Positions 38,145 to 46,709 of a DNA stretch of 64,000 nt are shown one piece after another; position 1 is the first letter of the stretch; each line of letters opens with the position of its first letter. The position numbers and the translations under genes were made by a program. Below the pieces are notes generated by a model. The model searched no databases. It had not been told where the DNA came from and saw nothing but the letters and a program-made list of their open reading frames with translations. Source of the DNA: Thalassospira profundimaris (GTDB lineage Bacteria; Pseudomonadota; Alphaproteobacteria; Rhodospirillales; Thalassospiraceae); the NCBI RefSeq assembly GCF_003326675.1, contig NZ_JPWF01000007.1, positions 62,001-126,000 of the forward strand, written 5' to 3'.

Positions 38145-38773
38145 GTTCGTTTCGCACCACCATTTGAGCGTTCGGCGGCAGCTGCTTGAACAAGTGTCTC
38201 AGCTTCATCCATACGCATCAGGTTTGTTCTTGTGACGTCGTCTACCAGAATTTGGTTATCTTTCGCCCAATCCCGTGAAATTTCAAGCAGATCGTCAAAT
38301 CCGTCCAGTGTTGATTCTGCGACAATTTTGGCTTCGCCTGCCTGCAAGGTCAGTTCAAACCATCCCTTGTTCCCGTCACGCTTCGTACTGAAATAGCGCA
38401 ACCGGAACTTGGAAAGCTCAGACCAGGCAAAAGCCGTCCCCCCGCGTATTGACGAAAGACGGATGCCATATTCGGACACAAACAGCTTTGACTGGAACCG
38501 AATAAGTGTTCTGGCAAAGTAAAATACGAACAACAAAGCCAAACCGGCCGTCGTCCACTGAATGATTGCCAGCATATCGGGGATCAGTGCAATCACCCCG
38601 CAGATCAGCAAACCGACAATCGATTTCGCCAGATCGGGGGCCATCAATTTGGGTGGGTAAGACATCATCTGAACGTCGCTGTCACCAACCCCGGACGGTT
38701 TGACCGGATCAACAGGCGTCCCCGCACCGGCGTTATGTTCCGGTTCAAGATGATCTTTGGGCCTTAGTGCCAT
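38141..38773 (-). CDS. Hypothetical two-TM protein with PH-like domain
   Basis: I do not recognise a named family. A 210-residue protein: polar N-terminus (~1-45), two close transmembrane segments (~48-88: IVGLLICGVIALIPDML, WTTAGLALLFVFYFA), then a soluble domain. The stretch KLFVSEYGIRLSSIRGGTAFAWSEL resembles bacterial PH (YdbS/bPH-like) domains. An Ala-rich helix closes it. It is locked into the operon: 10-bp overlap with the deacetylase-like gene and 4-bp with the ABC ATPase. Confidence 0.7.
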   Translation of the reverse strand: MALRPKDHLEPEHNAGAGTPVDPVKPSGVGDSDVQMMSYPPKLMAPDLAKSIVGLLICGVIALIPDMLAIIQWTTAGLALLFVFYFARTLIRFQSKLFVSEYGIRLSSIRGGTAFAWSELSKFRLRYFSTKRDGNKGWFELTLQAGEAKIVAESTLDGFDDLLEISRDWAKDNQILVDDVTRTNLMRMDEAETLVQAAAAERSNGGAKRT

Positions 38774-39522
38774 GGAAATACTCCAGGAATTCTAAGCCAG
38801 CTTAATGCTGAATGTTCCATCGAAAACAGATTGTCCAGAAACTTGGTTGTCGCCGCGTCATGAACCAGATGATGGGTCAGGATGCCTGTCGGCTCCTTTC
38901 CATCCACCTGCCCGGTACGACGTGCGGCAAGATGGGCCGTCATCACACCCAATGCGGCATCTTCGCCAACGAACCCGCGTGTTCCACGCCAGTCAATCAC
39001 ATCGACATGGGTGTTGACCTGAAGAAGCCCCTTATAGGGTTCTTCTGATGCCCGCGGATTAAAGGTACTTAACCCGTTAAATCCAAGTGACTGCAAAGAA
39101 GCGGCAACATCATCGGCAATCCGGTTCCATGGCGGCACAATGACCGGCAAGAAACGGCTTCCGAACCGCGACTCTAGAACTGCAAAGCCCTGTCGCAAGT
39201 CGGTAATGACAGCGCCGATATCACGCACGTCATCCAGTTCCTGATTTTTCCGACCTTCGGGCATATGGTTTTGATGCGACCAGCCATGTTGCAAAACCCG
39301 GGTATCGACGGTTTCAACCAACCGTTCAACCAGGTCATCTTGCAGATCACGCGGGATAACAGCAAGTGCAAGCGGCACGCCATAATCTTGCTCAAAGGCA
39401 AGGATTTCCTCAAGTTCCGGGGTAACAGTCACAGCATCGTCATCGCGCCACCATGCCGTGGCAACCCGGCCTTCGGCCTGCCACAGATCAAGTTCGCTGC
39501 GCAAATGATCCCAACTGCTCAT
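38764..39522 (-). CDS. Polysaccharide-deacetylase-like protein
   Basis: A 252-residue cytoplasmic-looking (no signal peptide) member of the NodB/carbohydrate-esterase-4-related fold. The metal motif reads WWRDDDA (Asp-Asp) near residue 26 and the His motif reads HGWSHQNH near residue 80; a later VPPWNRI and a C-terminal THHLVHD follow. This subgroup accompanies glycosyltransferases in alphaproteobacteria. The substrate is unknown, and deacetylase activity is inferred only. It overlaps the neighbouring glycosyltransferase stop (ATGA). Confidence 0.8.
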   Translation of the reverse strand: MSSWDHLRSELDLWQAEGRVATAWWRDDDAVTVTPELEEILAFEQDYGVPLALAVIPRDLQDDLVERLVETVDTRVLQHGWSHQNHMPEGRKNQELDDVRDIGAVITDLRQGFAVLESRFGSRFLPVIVPPWNRIADDVAASLQSLGFNGLSTFNPRASEEPYKGLLQVNTHVDVIDWRGTRGFVGEDAALGVMTAHLAARRTGQVDGKEPTGILTHHLVHDAATTKFLDNLFSMEHSALSWLRIPGVFPWH

Positions 39523-40649
39523 ACCTGTCCCTTAATCATTCCTGCGATAATTGACGCAGTTCTTTGTGCCCCGTCCAGCGCGATTGGAATATCTGCGGGT
39601 GGACGGACGCAATCTATTTGTTTTGCTAATGATTGCGCAGACAGGCCATCAAGATCAAGCAGGGAAATAACCCCTTCTTTTGAAAGAATTTCTGCGCGCT
39701 CTGTTTGTTCGCTTTCGCCCCCCTCGGCAAAGGGCACCATAACCGCCGGTGTCCGGGTCGAAAGCACGTCCATCAGGGTATTATAACCCGCCTGTGACAC
39801 CGATACCGCCGCCCCCGCCATTCGATCACGGAAATCGGGTAAAAACCGGTGCAGGATGATCCCCGATGGCAATGAAGTGGCAATCGCGTCAAAGCGTGAT
39901 GTCGGGAAATGCGGCCCGGTGACAATATGCCAATCATCCTGACCATACTTTTCCGAACAGGCCCGCGCGGCAATTGCCAGTTCGATCAGCTCTGCACCAA
40001 CCGCCCCACCGCCTGCCGATACCAGAACACCGGACCGGGTTTGATCAGGCATCTTACCAATAACAGGCGCAACATATCCGGTATGCGTAATCAGATCAGA
40101 AATCTGTTCGGCGCAGGCAAAACTGCGATCAAACCCGAAAAGCTGCGGGTCACCATGAACAAGAACAGCATCAAGATATTTACGTGCAATGTCGGCCATC
40201 CATTGCGTTTTCGCCGGATCGTTCTTGCGCACCAAAAGATCACGCACTGAACAGATAATTGGAATGCCAGCTGCTTTTGCCGCTTCAAATAGCGGGATCA
40301 GCTCAAACCGAAATGCCCGTCGCCCGAACGGGAACATTTCGATCAGAACAAGCCGTGGTGATGAGACATTAAAGGCGGCAAGCAATTCTTCCTTGCGTTT
40401 TTCCTTCCAGTCATCGCCGAGCGAATTGCCATCGGGATCAACAAGGTTTGAGAAATTGCTGTCTGCTGTTTTACACGGTGAAAGCTGAATAACCGTATCG
40501 GCGGCAAAATCCAGCCCGTCGTCGGGCACACCACCACTTGCCACGGTTACCGACAACCCCTGCTCGCGAATGGCCTGATTGATCAAAGCCATACGCCGGA
40601 CATGGCCTATTCCCAAAAGATGTTGAACATAGACAAAGACATCTGACAT
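39519..40649 (-). CDS. Glycosyltransferase, GT28/MurG-like fold (COG4671-like)
   Basis: A 376-residue GT-B protein. The N-terminal motif LLGIGHVRRMALI and the donor-site loop SQAGYNTLMDVLSTRTPAVMV (in part) match predicted glycosyltransferases related to MurG. The gene 43716-44918 shares the same GxGHxRR and GYNT motifs, so the two are paralogues. The start at 40649 is chosen because it overlaps the phosphatase stop by one base (TGATG). No membrane segment is seen. Confidence 0.82.
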   Translation of the reverse strand: MSDVFVYVQHLLGIGHVRRMALINQAIREQGLSVTVASGGVPDDGLDFAADTVIQLSPCKTADSNFSNLVDPDGNSLGDDWKEKRKEELLAAFNVSSPRLVLIEMFPFGRRAFRFELIPLFEAAKAAGIPIICSVRDLLVRKNDPAKTQWMADIARKYLDAVLVHGDPQLFGFDRSFACAEQISDLITHTGYVAPVIGKMPDQTRSGVLVSAGGGAVGAELIELAIAARACSEKYGQDDWHIVTGPHFPTSRFDAIATSLPSGIILHRFLPDFRDRMAGAAVSVSQAGYNTLMDVLSTRTPAVMVPFAEGGESEQTERAEILSKEGVISLLDLDGLSAQSLAKQIDCVRPPADIPIALDGAQRTASIIAGMIKGQV

Positions 40650-41260
40650 CAGTTGCACTCCGTCCCAGAAACAACAGACACCAGCGGCACATTAAGCTCA
40701 GACACCTTCAAACCGTCCTGTTCTGACCACTCAAACACATGAAGGCATTCCCAATCGAGTTTGTCGGGAATCTTGCCCATCATGTTCCAGGGCCTTGCTG
40801 CGGCATATACCGCACGAATGACGCCTTTGTGGGTAATCGCGCCAAATTGCGGTTCAGTCGATTGTCGCAAGAACCCTTCTACCCTTGCAAGAACATCACG
40901 CGGGCTTTCGCCGCCTTCGGGGCGGAAATCCCATCCGCGATCTTCGTTAACCCGCATGGCGTCCCCAAGCTCGTCGCGCAACTCAGGAAGCCGCCTGCCT
41001 TCCCATGTGCCCCAATTCATTTCGATCAGCGCCGGATTTGGCGTTATCGGCGAAACGGAAAGGGCATCGGCCGTTTCCCGGGTGCGCACCAACGGCGTGC
41101 AATACCAAACAACATCCCGCCAATCCTTTGGCAAACGACGGTTCTGGTAAAACGCAATGCTTTCGGGTCGTAGCGAAATATCGGAATGCCCCTGAATACG
41201 TTTCTCGGCATTCCAGTCCGTCACCCCATGACGCAGCAACGCAAAACGGACGGTCTTCAT
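40649..41260 (-). CDS. Histidine phosphatase family protein
   Basis: A 203-residue phosphoglycerate-mutase-like phosphatase. The catalytic RHG motif is in FALLRHGVTDWNAEKRIQGH (His11), with a second conserved His in GAITHKGVIRA (~145). In this cluster it may remove a phosphate from a sugar-phosphate or lipid-linked glycan; that is inference. ATG 41260 overlaps the upstream glycosyltransferase stop by 4 bp (ATGA); a longer ORF to 41407 lacks support. Confidence 0.87.
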   Translation of the reverse strand: MKTVRFALLRHGVTDWNAEKRIQGHSDISLRPESIAFYQNRRLPKDWRDVVWYCTPLVRTRETADALSVSPITPNPALIEMNWGTWEGRRLPELRDELGDAMRVNEDRGWDFRPEGGESPRDVLARVEGFLRQSTEPQFGAITHKGVIRAVYAAARPWNMMGKIPDKLDWECLHVFEWSEQDGLKVSELNVPLVSVVSGTECN

Positions 41261-42396
41261 GATCCGTCCTTTCCGTAACTGGCGGCAATTTTGCGAAGGG
41301 ACGTACCCAGAATGTTTGCGGCAGCAGACAATGTATGATGCTGTGATGCCTTGGATGCCCCGGCCTGCCCAAATGATCGAAGGGCTGAAACATCCGTTGT
41401 CAGGCAACTTTCAAGCCGATCAGCAAAGGCAACAGCATCACTTTCCGGAACCAGCCACCCCGTCAAGCCGTTTGATACAATCCCGGAAACCCCACCGGCA
41501 TCACCGGCAAGAACCGGCAGTCCGGACGCCTGTGCTTCAAGCATCGCCATACCGAATGCCTCGTTGATGGCTGGCCAGACAAACAAATCCGACTTCGCGA
41601 GAATTTCGCGCGTTTCGGTTGGCACACACAGGCCTGCAAACGAAACCTGATTGGCTGCAATACCCTGATCGTCAAACAGGGTTTCGACCCTGTTGCGGGC
41701 CGGGCCATCCCCGATAATCGTCAGATGCCAGTTGGTGATACCCTTTTTGATCAGCTGGCCCAATGCATCTGCCAGTGCCTTGAATGACGCAAACTTATCC
41801 CCGTCGCGCATCATGGCGGTTGTCACCAGCTTTATTGCATTTGCATCCGGTTGCGGACGTGCCGGCGCACTCCATTGATCAATTCGTGTAAAGGGCGGAA
41901 TGAAATGCAGGACTTCATTAGGACAGATATCACGAAGACATTCCATATCCGACCGGTTCAGCGAAAACACCCCGTCACAGTGACGCAGTGCTGTTTCAAC
42001 CGCCATATGGCTTTGATGCCAAGGGCCACCTGCCCGTTTTGGGGCAAAGGATGCCTCGGCCACGACATATGGGATATCAAGCGTATGGGCGACAATCGGA
42101 CCAATCCAGTCCGGTGCCTTGTAATACAGGTGATAGGTAAACCAGATATCCGGACGCGGACGTGACCCGTCTTGAAATTGCCGTATCAGACGCCCGGCCA
42201 GTTTGGTACCCAGTTCGGCAAGCCGTGCCTGTCGCATGCCGTTGCCATCGGCAACCCGGCTTCTGAAACGTGATGCAATATCGACATTCATTTCCGCCAA
42301 CCGCAACGCATCACACAATAACTGCGCAATTAGCCTGTCACCGGATGGCACCGGATGATCAACAGGTTTAAGCGGTGCGTAAAAGGCGACCTGCAA
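41257..42396 (-). CDS. Glycosyltransferase family 4
   Basis: A 379-residue GT-B retaining glycosyltransferase. The donor-binding EX7E-type region reads NEAFGMAMLEAQASGLPVLAG (in part), preceded by LTIIGDGPARN. No signal peptide or TM segment. It follows the other GT4 by 11 bp and overlaps the phosphatase by 4 bp. The sugar donor and acceptor cannot be read. Confidence 0.9.
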   Translation of the reverse strand: MQVAFYAPLKPVDHPVPSGDRLIAQLLCDALRLAEMNVDIASRFRSRVADGNGMRQARLAELGTKLAGRLIRQFQDGSRPRPDIWFTYHLYYKAPDWIGPIVAHTLDIPYVVAEASFAPKRAGGPWHQSHMAVETALRHCDGVFSLNRSDMECLRDICPNEVLHFIPPFTRIDQWSAPARPQPDANAIKLVTTAMMRDGDKFASFKALADALGQLIKKGITNWHLTIIGDGPARNRVETLFDDQGIAANQVSFAGLCVPTETREILAKSDLFVWPAINEAFGMAMLEAQASGLPVLAGDAGGVSGIVSNGLTGWLVPESDAVAFADRLESCLTTDVSALRSFGQAGASKASQHHTLSAAANILGTSLRKIAASYGKDGS

Positions 42397-42407
42397 TCGC
42401 GTGGCTC

Positions 42408-43697
42408 CTACTGCGCGGCGGGTTGCGTGATTATGCCATCCTGGCGACCGCGGACTTGATCGGGTTGATCTTCGACGCCAAAACGGTGGGCAAGTTCCTT
42501 CATCCCGCGATAGAATGAAAAATCACGACGGACGATTTCATTACCCTTTCGACCCATTTCGACACGCAATGCCGGATCGGAAATGACAAGTTCCAGCGCC
42601 TTGGCCAATTCATCAGGATTGCGTTCCGGAACCAGTTTGCCATTGACCCCGTCCACCAGCAGTTCCGGGATTGCCGAAATCGATGTTGATACCGCGGCAA
42701 GCCCGCAAAGCTGGGCTTCCATCAAAACATTCGGCAGACCATCGCGGTCCCCGTCCTGTTCGATGCGGCTGGCCAGAACAAACAAATCCGATGTCTGGCA
42801 GGCAGCAATCACTTCTTTCTGATCACGCGGACCACGCCAGTCGCATTTGTCCGCAATACCGAGTTCTGAGGCCAATTGTTTGTATTTGCCATCATTGCTG
42901 CCGCCGATATGAACAAACCGCCAATGCAGATCAGCAGGAAGCTTTGCCAGTGCGCGCAGCAAATCGTCATAGCCCTTTTTGCCAACCAGGCGACCAACCG
43001 AAAGGATCGTCACAGGCTTTGTTCCGTCACGCCCGTCGCACATTTCGCGTTGCGGAAGGTCTTCGGGAAAGCGGGAAAAATCCAGCCCGTGATAAAGCAG
43101 ATTAACCTTGTCGGGGGTCTCGGCGAGTTGGCGCAGATATTCGACATTGGCCTTGGTGCAGGTGACCAGCCAATCCATATCACGCAGCTTTTCGCGCATG
43201 TCCCAATCTTCGCTGGTGTAGATATCCTTGGCATGTGCCGAACAGGCCCAAGGCAATCCGCGCATGATCGCGCAATAACGCGCAACAGATGCCGGTGTAT
43301 GCAGGAAATGGGCATAAATCCGGGTGATATCATCGGGCAGTTCTGCCGCCATCACCAATGCTTGGGCAAAGCGTCTTGCACGGTTTGACGTGCGGTCGCG
43401 ATGATAATCCTGCCACCAGATATTAACTGCGCGGCGATATCCCGGAAGCTTGCGCGCCTTAAGCCAAGCCCGCAAAACCCGCATCGGTTCCTGATAAACA
43501 TATTCAGGAAGATAATCGACATCACCAGTAATCCGGTCATTGATCGGATGGCGCTTCTTATCGGTCGGATGACGCAACGAAACAATGCGGTATGGAATAC
43601 CGGCCTGCTGAATTCCCAGAATTTCCTGCGCAATAAAGGTTTCCGACAATCGCGGATATCCCTTCACCACGATTGCAAGACTGTCGCGTGTCATCAA
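42408..43697 (-). CDS. Glycosyltransferase family 4 (WcaL/AmsK-like)
   Basis: A 429-residue GT-B glycosyltransferase. Features: SETFIAQEILGIQQAGIPY at the N-terminus, AHFLHTPASVARY, VGRLVGKKGYDDLLRAL and QDGDRDGLPNVLMEAQLCGL, all in the style of colanic-acid/exopolysaccharide WcaL-type enzymes. It lies 18 bp after the first glycosyltransferase of the operon. Confidence 0.9.
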   Translation of the reverse strand: MMTRDSLAIVVKGYPRLSETFIAQEILGIQQAGIPYRIVSLRHPTDKKRHPINDRITGDVDYLPEYVYQEPMRVLRAWLKARKLPGYRRAVNIWWQDYHRDRTSNRARRFAQALVMAAELPDDITRIYAHFLHTPASVARYCAIMRGLPWACSAHAKDIYTSEDWDMREKLRDMDWLVTCTKANVEYLRQLAETPDKVNLLYHGLDFSRFPEDLPQREMCDGRDGTKPVTILSVGRLVGKKGYDDLLRALAKLPADLHWRFVHIGGSNDGKYKQLASELGIADKCDWRGPRDQKEVIAACQTSDLFVLASRIEQDGDRDGLPNVLMEAQLCGLAAVSTSISAIPELLVDGVNGKLVPERNPDELAKALELVISDPALRVEMGRKGNEIVRRDFSFYRGMKELAHRFGVEDQPDQVRGRQDGIITQPAAQ

Positions 43698-43715
43698 TTC
43701 TGTTCCCGGTGATAG

Positions 43716-44918
43716 TTATTCAGCAGCCATTTGCGGCGGAAGCCAGCGATCAACAAGATCCCCCACACGTTCAAGTCCGCCCATAAGGTTGGGAACTGTC
43801 ACATGTGACGGTTTTGGTTGATTGATCAGGCCATGCAGGGCATCGGCCATTTCACGCGGATCGCGCCCGCCTTCTTCGGTCAGCATTTTGACCAGCCCAA
43901 GCTTTTCGGCCGCCGAAGCCCGAACATATTGTTCAAGGCGCGGCACCGTGCGCGGCACAATCACCGCCGGCTTGTCAAAGGACAGGATTTCACAGAACGT
44001 ATTATATCCGCCCATGGCAATCACACCGGCCGATTTATCCATCAGCATTTCGACATTGGCGTCAAAGGTGATCACCGACAGCTTGTCGATTTTCTCGGCG
44101 CGATCCATGAAGGCCTTTTGTTCTGTCGGCGCCATAAACGGGCCAAGAACCACAAGCGACGGTACGGCAATGGTTGGATCGGTTTCATAGGCACTGATCA
44201 CCCAATCTACCAGATTGACACCATCCCCACCGCCGCCGGTGGTGACAAGGTAATAGGGTTCTTCAAGACCAAGCGCACCATGTTCCGGCGTCGGGCGACG
44301 TGTTGCTGTCCGCGGCAAATAGCCGGTATAGGCCATTTTGTTTTCAACGCCGGGCGGCAGATCAATCCCTTCAAGCGGATTGCAAATTTCCTGCAATCCA
44401 TAGACCCAGATTTCGTCGTACAGATCTGCAAGAGCAGGCACGCACTGTTTGCGGTCCCATTCTTCGCGCAGATTGACCGGATCATCCATCACATCGCGCA
44501 AGCCCATCACAAGACGGGTACGGCGATGGCGCAACATCTTAAGCGTGGATTCCACTTCGCCACGCAGGCCAAGCGGTTCTTTATCCACGATAAAGATGTC
44601 GGGGTTAAAGACATCGGCAGTGTGCTGAATGATCGATTCACGCATCGCCAAAATCTGGTCGACATCAATATTGAGATTAAGCGACGTATATTCGCCATTC
44701 GACAGCTTGATAACGCCGGGAATACGCACGAAGTCGACTCGTGACCGGAATTCAAAGCTGCCAATAATTGGCGATCCCGACAAAATCAGAACAGAAACAT
44801 CATCACGACGTGAAACGAGCGCATGCGCAATCGTACGGCAACGGCGCAGATGGCCGAGCCCAAACGTATCATGACTATAAATTAGAACCCGATAACCAGA
44901 GTTCCCCACGATCGACAT
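43716..44918 (-). CDS. Glycosyltransferase, GT28/MurG-like fold (COG4671-like), first gene of the operon
   Basis: A 400-residue predicted glycosyltransferase of the COG4671 type. It has SHDTFGLGHLRRCRTIAHAL at the N-terminus, a Gly-rich VTTGGGGDGVN loop and the donor-site AMGGYNTFCEILSFDKP. It is a paralogue of the enzyme at 39519-40649. It starts the long minus-strand operon; the next upstream gene (metallo-hydrolase) ends 130 bp away. Confidence 0.85.
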   Translation of the reverse strand: MSIVGNSGYRVLIYSHDTFGLGHLRRCRTIAHALVSRRDDVSVLILSGSPIIGSFEFRSRVDFVRIPGVIKLSNGEYTSLNLNIDVDQILAMRESIIQHTADVFNPDIFIVDKEPLGLRGEVESTLKMLRHRRTRLVMGLRDVMDDPVNLREEWDRKQCVPALADLYDEIWVYGLQEICNPLEGIDLPPGVENKMAYTGYLPRTATRRPTPEHGALGLEEPYYLVTTGGGGDGVNLVDWVISAYETDPTIAVPSLVVLGPFMAPTEQKAFMDRAEKIDKLSVITFDANVEMLMDKSAGVIAMGGYNTFCEILSFDKPAVIVPRTVPRLEQYVRASAAEKLGLVKMLTEEGGRDPREMADALHGLINQPKPSHVTVPNLMGGLERVGDLVDRWLPPQMAAE

Positions 44919-45048
44919 ATATCCGCCCGTCTGCGTAGTTATTCAAACTGTCCCATCCCGTGCACAGGGTGACAGGATATCTTTTATTAGCAAGCATTAC
45001 CGTAATCTGATGATCCGGTTTGCTCATTGTTTTCCAAGCTAATTGCTC

Positions 45049-46623
45049 TCACACTGACCCGATATCGCGCAAGACTTTTTCGAGCAGCTTCTGTCTTTCT
45101 GCTGGCGTCGACATCGACCGTAACTTGTCCGAAAGTGCCGTAATGGTGCCTGCGTACATATTGTGCCAGTCATCACGCGACAGCTCTTCGCCAGAGAGTC
45201 GCGGTTTGTTTTGCGCGATGTGCAGCGTTCCTTTTTTCAGGATCACTGTGTCATCAAGCATCGGCAGGGATATTTTTTCTTCCGGGATGTCAGTGGCCTT
45301 GAGAACTTGCTGGAATGCTGTACGCGCCCCTTCCTCGCCATGGGTCAGGAAAACGCGCTTGGCCACAGGTAGTCTGTCACGCGTCCAGCGCAAGAGCATA
45401 TCCTGATCCGCATGGCCGGAATACACATCAAGGGTTCGAATGCGGGCATGAACTTCGATTTCTTCGCCGTGAATGCGGACATGTTTGGCGCCTTGCTGCA
45501 AGACGCGGCCAAACGATCCGGCAGCCTGAAAACCAACCAGCAGAACCGTGCAATTCGACCGCCACAGATTATTTTTCAGATGATATCGAATTCGACCAGC
45601 ATCACACATGCCACTTGCTGAAATAATGATCGCGCCGCTGGTGATCCGGGCCAGTTGTTTACTGGCATCCACATCGGGAACCATATGGAACTTCGGATGT
45701 TCCAATGCACGCGCATCTTCGGGCTTAAGGTGCCGGGCAAAGACATCGGTCGCGTGCCGGGCAAGCGGACTGTCGACAAAGACATTCGCCTCGGGCAATT
45801 GCCCGCGATTAAACAAATGCGCCAGATCGACCATCAGTTCCTGTGTTCGGGCCACAGCAAAACTCGGGATCACCAGGTTTCCGCCCGCCAACAATGCCTC
45901 GCGGACTTCCTTGCCCAACATCGCACGGCGTTCATCATCGGTGACTTCCGGGCGGTTGCGATCACCATAAGTCGTCTCGACAAACAGATAATCAAGATCG
46001 GACGGGCCTTCGGGGGCCTCGTTAAACACCGCCTCCCCGGTTCCGATATCGCCGGAAAACAGCAAACGGGTCGGCTTTTCATCCTTGCTGCCAGAAGCCA
46101 CCTCTACCTCGATGGAGGCTGATCCCAACAAATGCCCCGCATCCCAGAACCTTGCCCGAACACCTTCGATCACATCCTGCCATTTGTGATATTCAACCGG
46201 TGTCAGCTGCAAAAGCGTTTGTTCAGCATCCTTACGGGTATAGATCGGGGTCACTTCGGGGCGCCCGCGACGCGCATTGCGGCGGTTTAACCGTTCGACT
46301 TCGCTTTCCTGGATATAGCCGGAATCGGGCAACATATAGGTCAACAGATCGCAGGTCGGCTCGGTCGCCATGATCGAATTTGCAAAACCGGCTTTGACAA
46401 GCTTGGGCAACAAGCCCGAATGATCGATATGTGCATGGGTCAACAGAACGGCCGAAATTTCCTCGGCCTTGAACGGAAACGGACCATAGTTCAATTCACG
46501 GACGGTCTTGCTGCCCTGAAACATGCCGCAATCGACCAGAAAACTTCCATGATCTGTTTGCAGCCAATAGCATGAACCGGTCACACCACCTGCTGCACCA
46601 CAAAACGTCACCGATACGGTCAT
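45049..46623 (-). CDS. Metallo-beta-lactamase/beta-CASP/RMMBL-fold hydrolase
   Basis: A 524-residue RNA-processing-type metallo-hydrolase related to archaeal/bacterial CPSF-like nucleases. The metal motif is THAHIDHSG (~residue 57). Further ligands lie in DAGHLLGSA and FSGDIGTGE. The beta-CASP part carries FVDSPLARHATDVF and IISASGMCDAGRI, and the RMMBL end has YSGHADQDML and FLTHGEEGA. RNase activity is inferred from the fold. ATG 46623 is supported by GGGAGAA; the start at 46656 is rejected. Probably co-transcribed after moeA. Confidence 0.9.
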   Translation of the reverse strand: MTVSVTFCGAAGGVTGSCYWLQTDHGSFLVDCGMFQGSKTVRELNYGPFPFKAEEISAVLLTHAHIDHSGLLPKLVKAGFANSIMATEPTCDLLTYMLPDSGYIQESEVERLNRRNARRGRPEVTPIYTRKDAEQTLLQLTPVEYHKWQDVIEGVRARFWDAGHLLGSASIEVEVASGSKDEKPTRLLFSGDIGTGEAVFNEAPEGPSDLDYLFVETTYGDRNRPEVTDDERRAMLGKEVREALLAGGNLVIPSFAVARTQELMVDLAHLFNRGQLPEANVFVDSPLARHATDVFARHLKPEDARALEHPKFHMVPDVDASKQLARITSGAIIISASGMCDAGRIRYHLKNNLWRSNCTVLLVGFQAAGSFGRVLQQGAKHVRIHGEEIEVHARIRTLDVYSGHADQDMLLRWTRDRLPVAKRVFLTHGEEGARTAFQQVLKATDIPEEKISLPMLDDTVILKKGTLHIAQNKPRLSGEELSRDDWHNMYAGTITALSDKLRSMSTPAERQKLLEKVLRDIGSV

Positions 46624-46709
46624 TGCCGGTTCTCCCATGCATAAACAAGGCGACAAGGATCAGGGAATTCCCCTGTCATTGCAATGATATGGATCACTTT
46701 TCAAAAGGC

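Noticed and set aside
43818-44744. A 308-codon open frame on the plus strand
   Set aside because: Antisense to the first glycosyltransferase of the operon; shadow composition.
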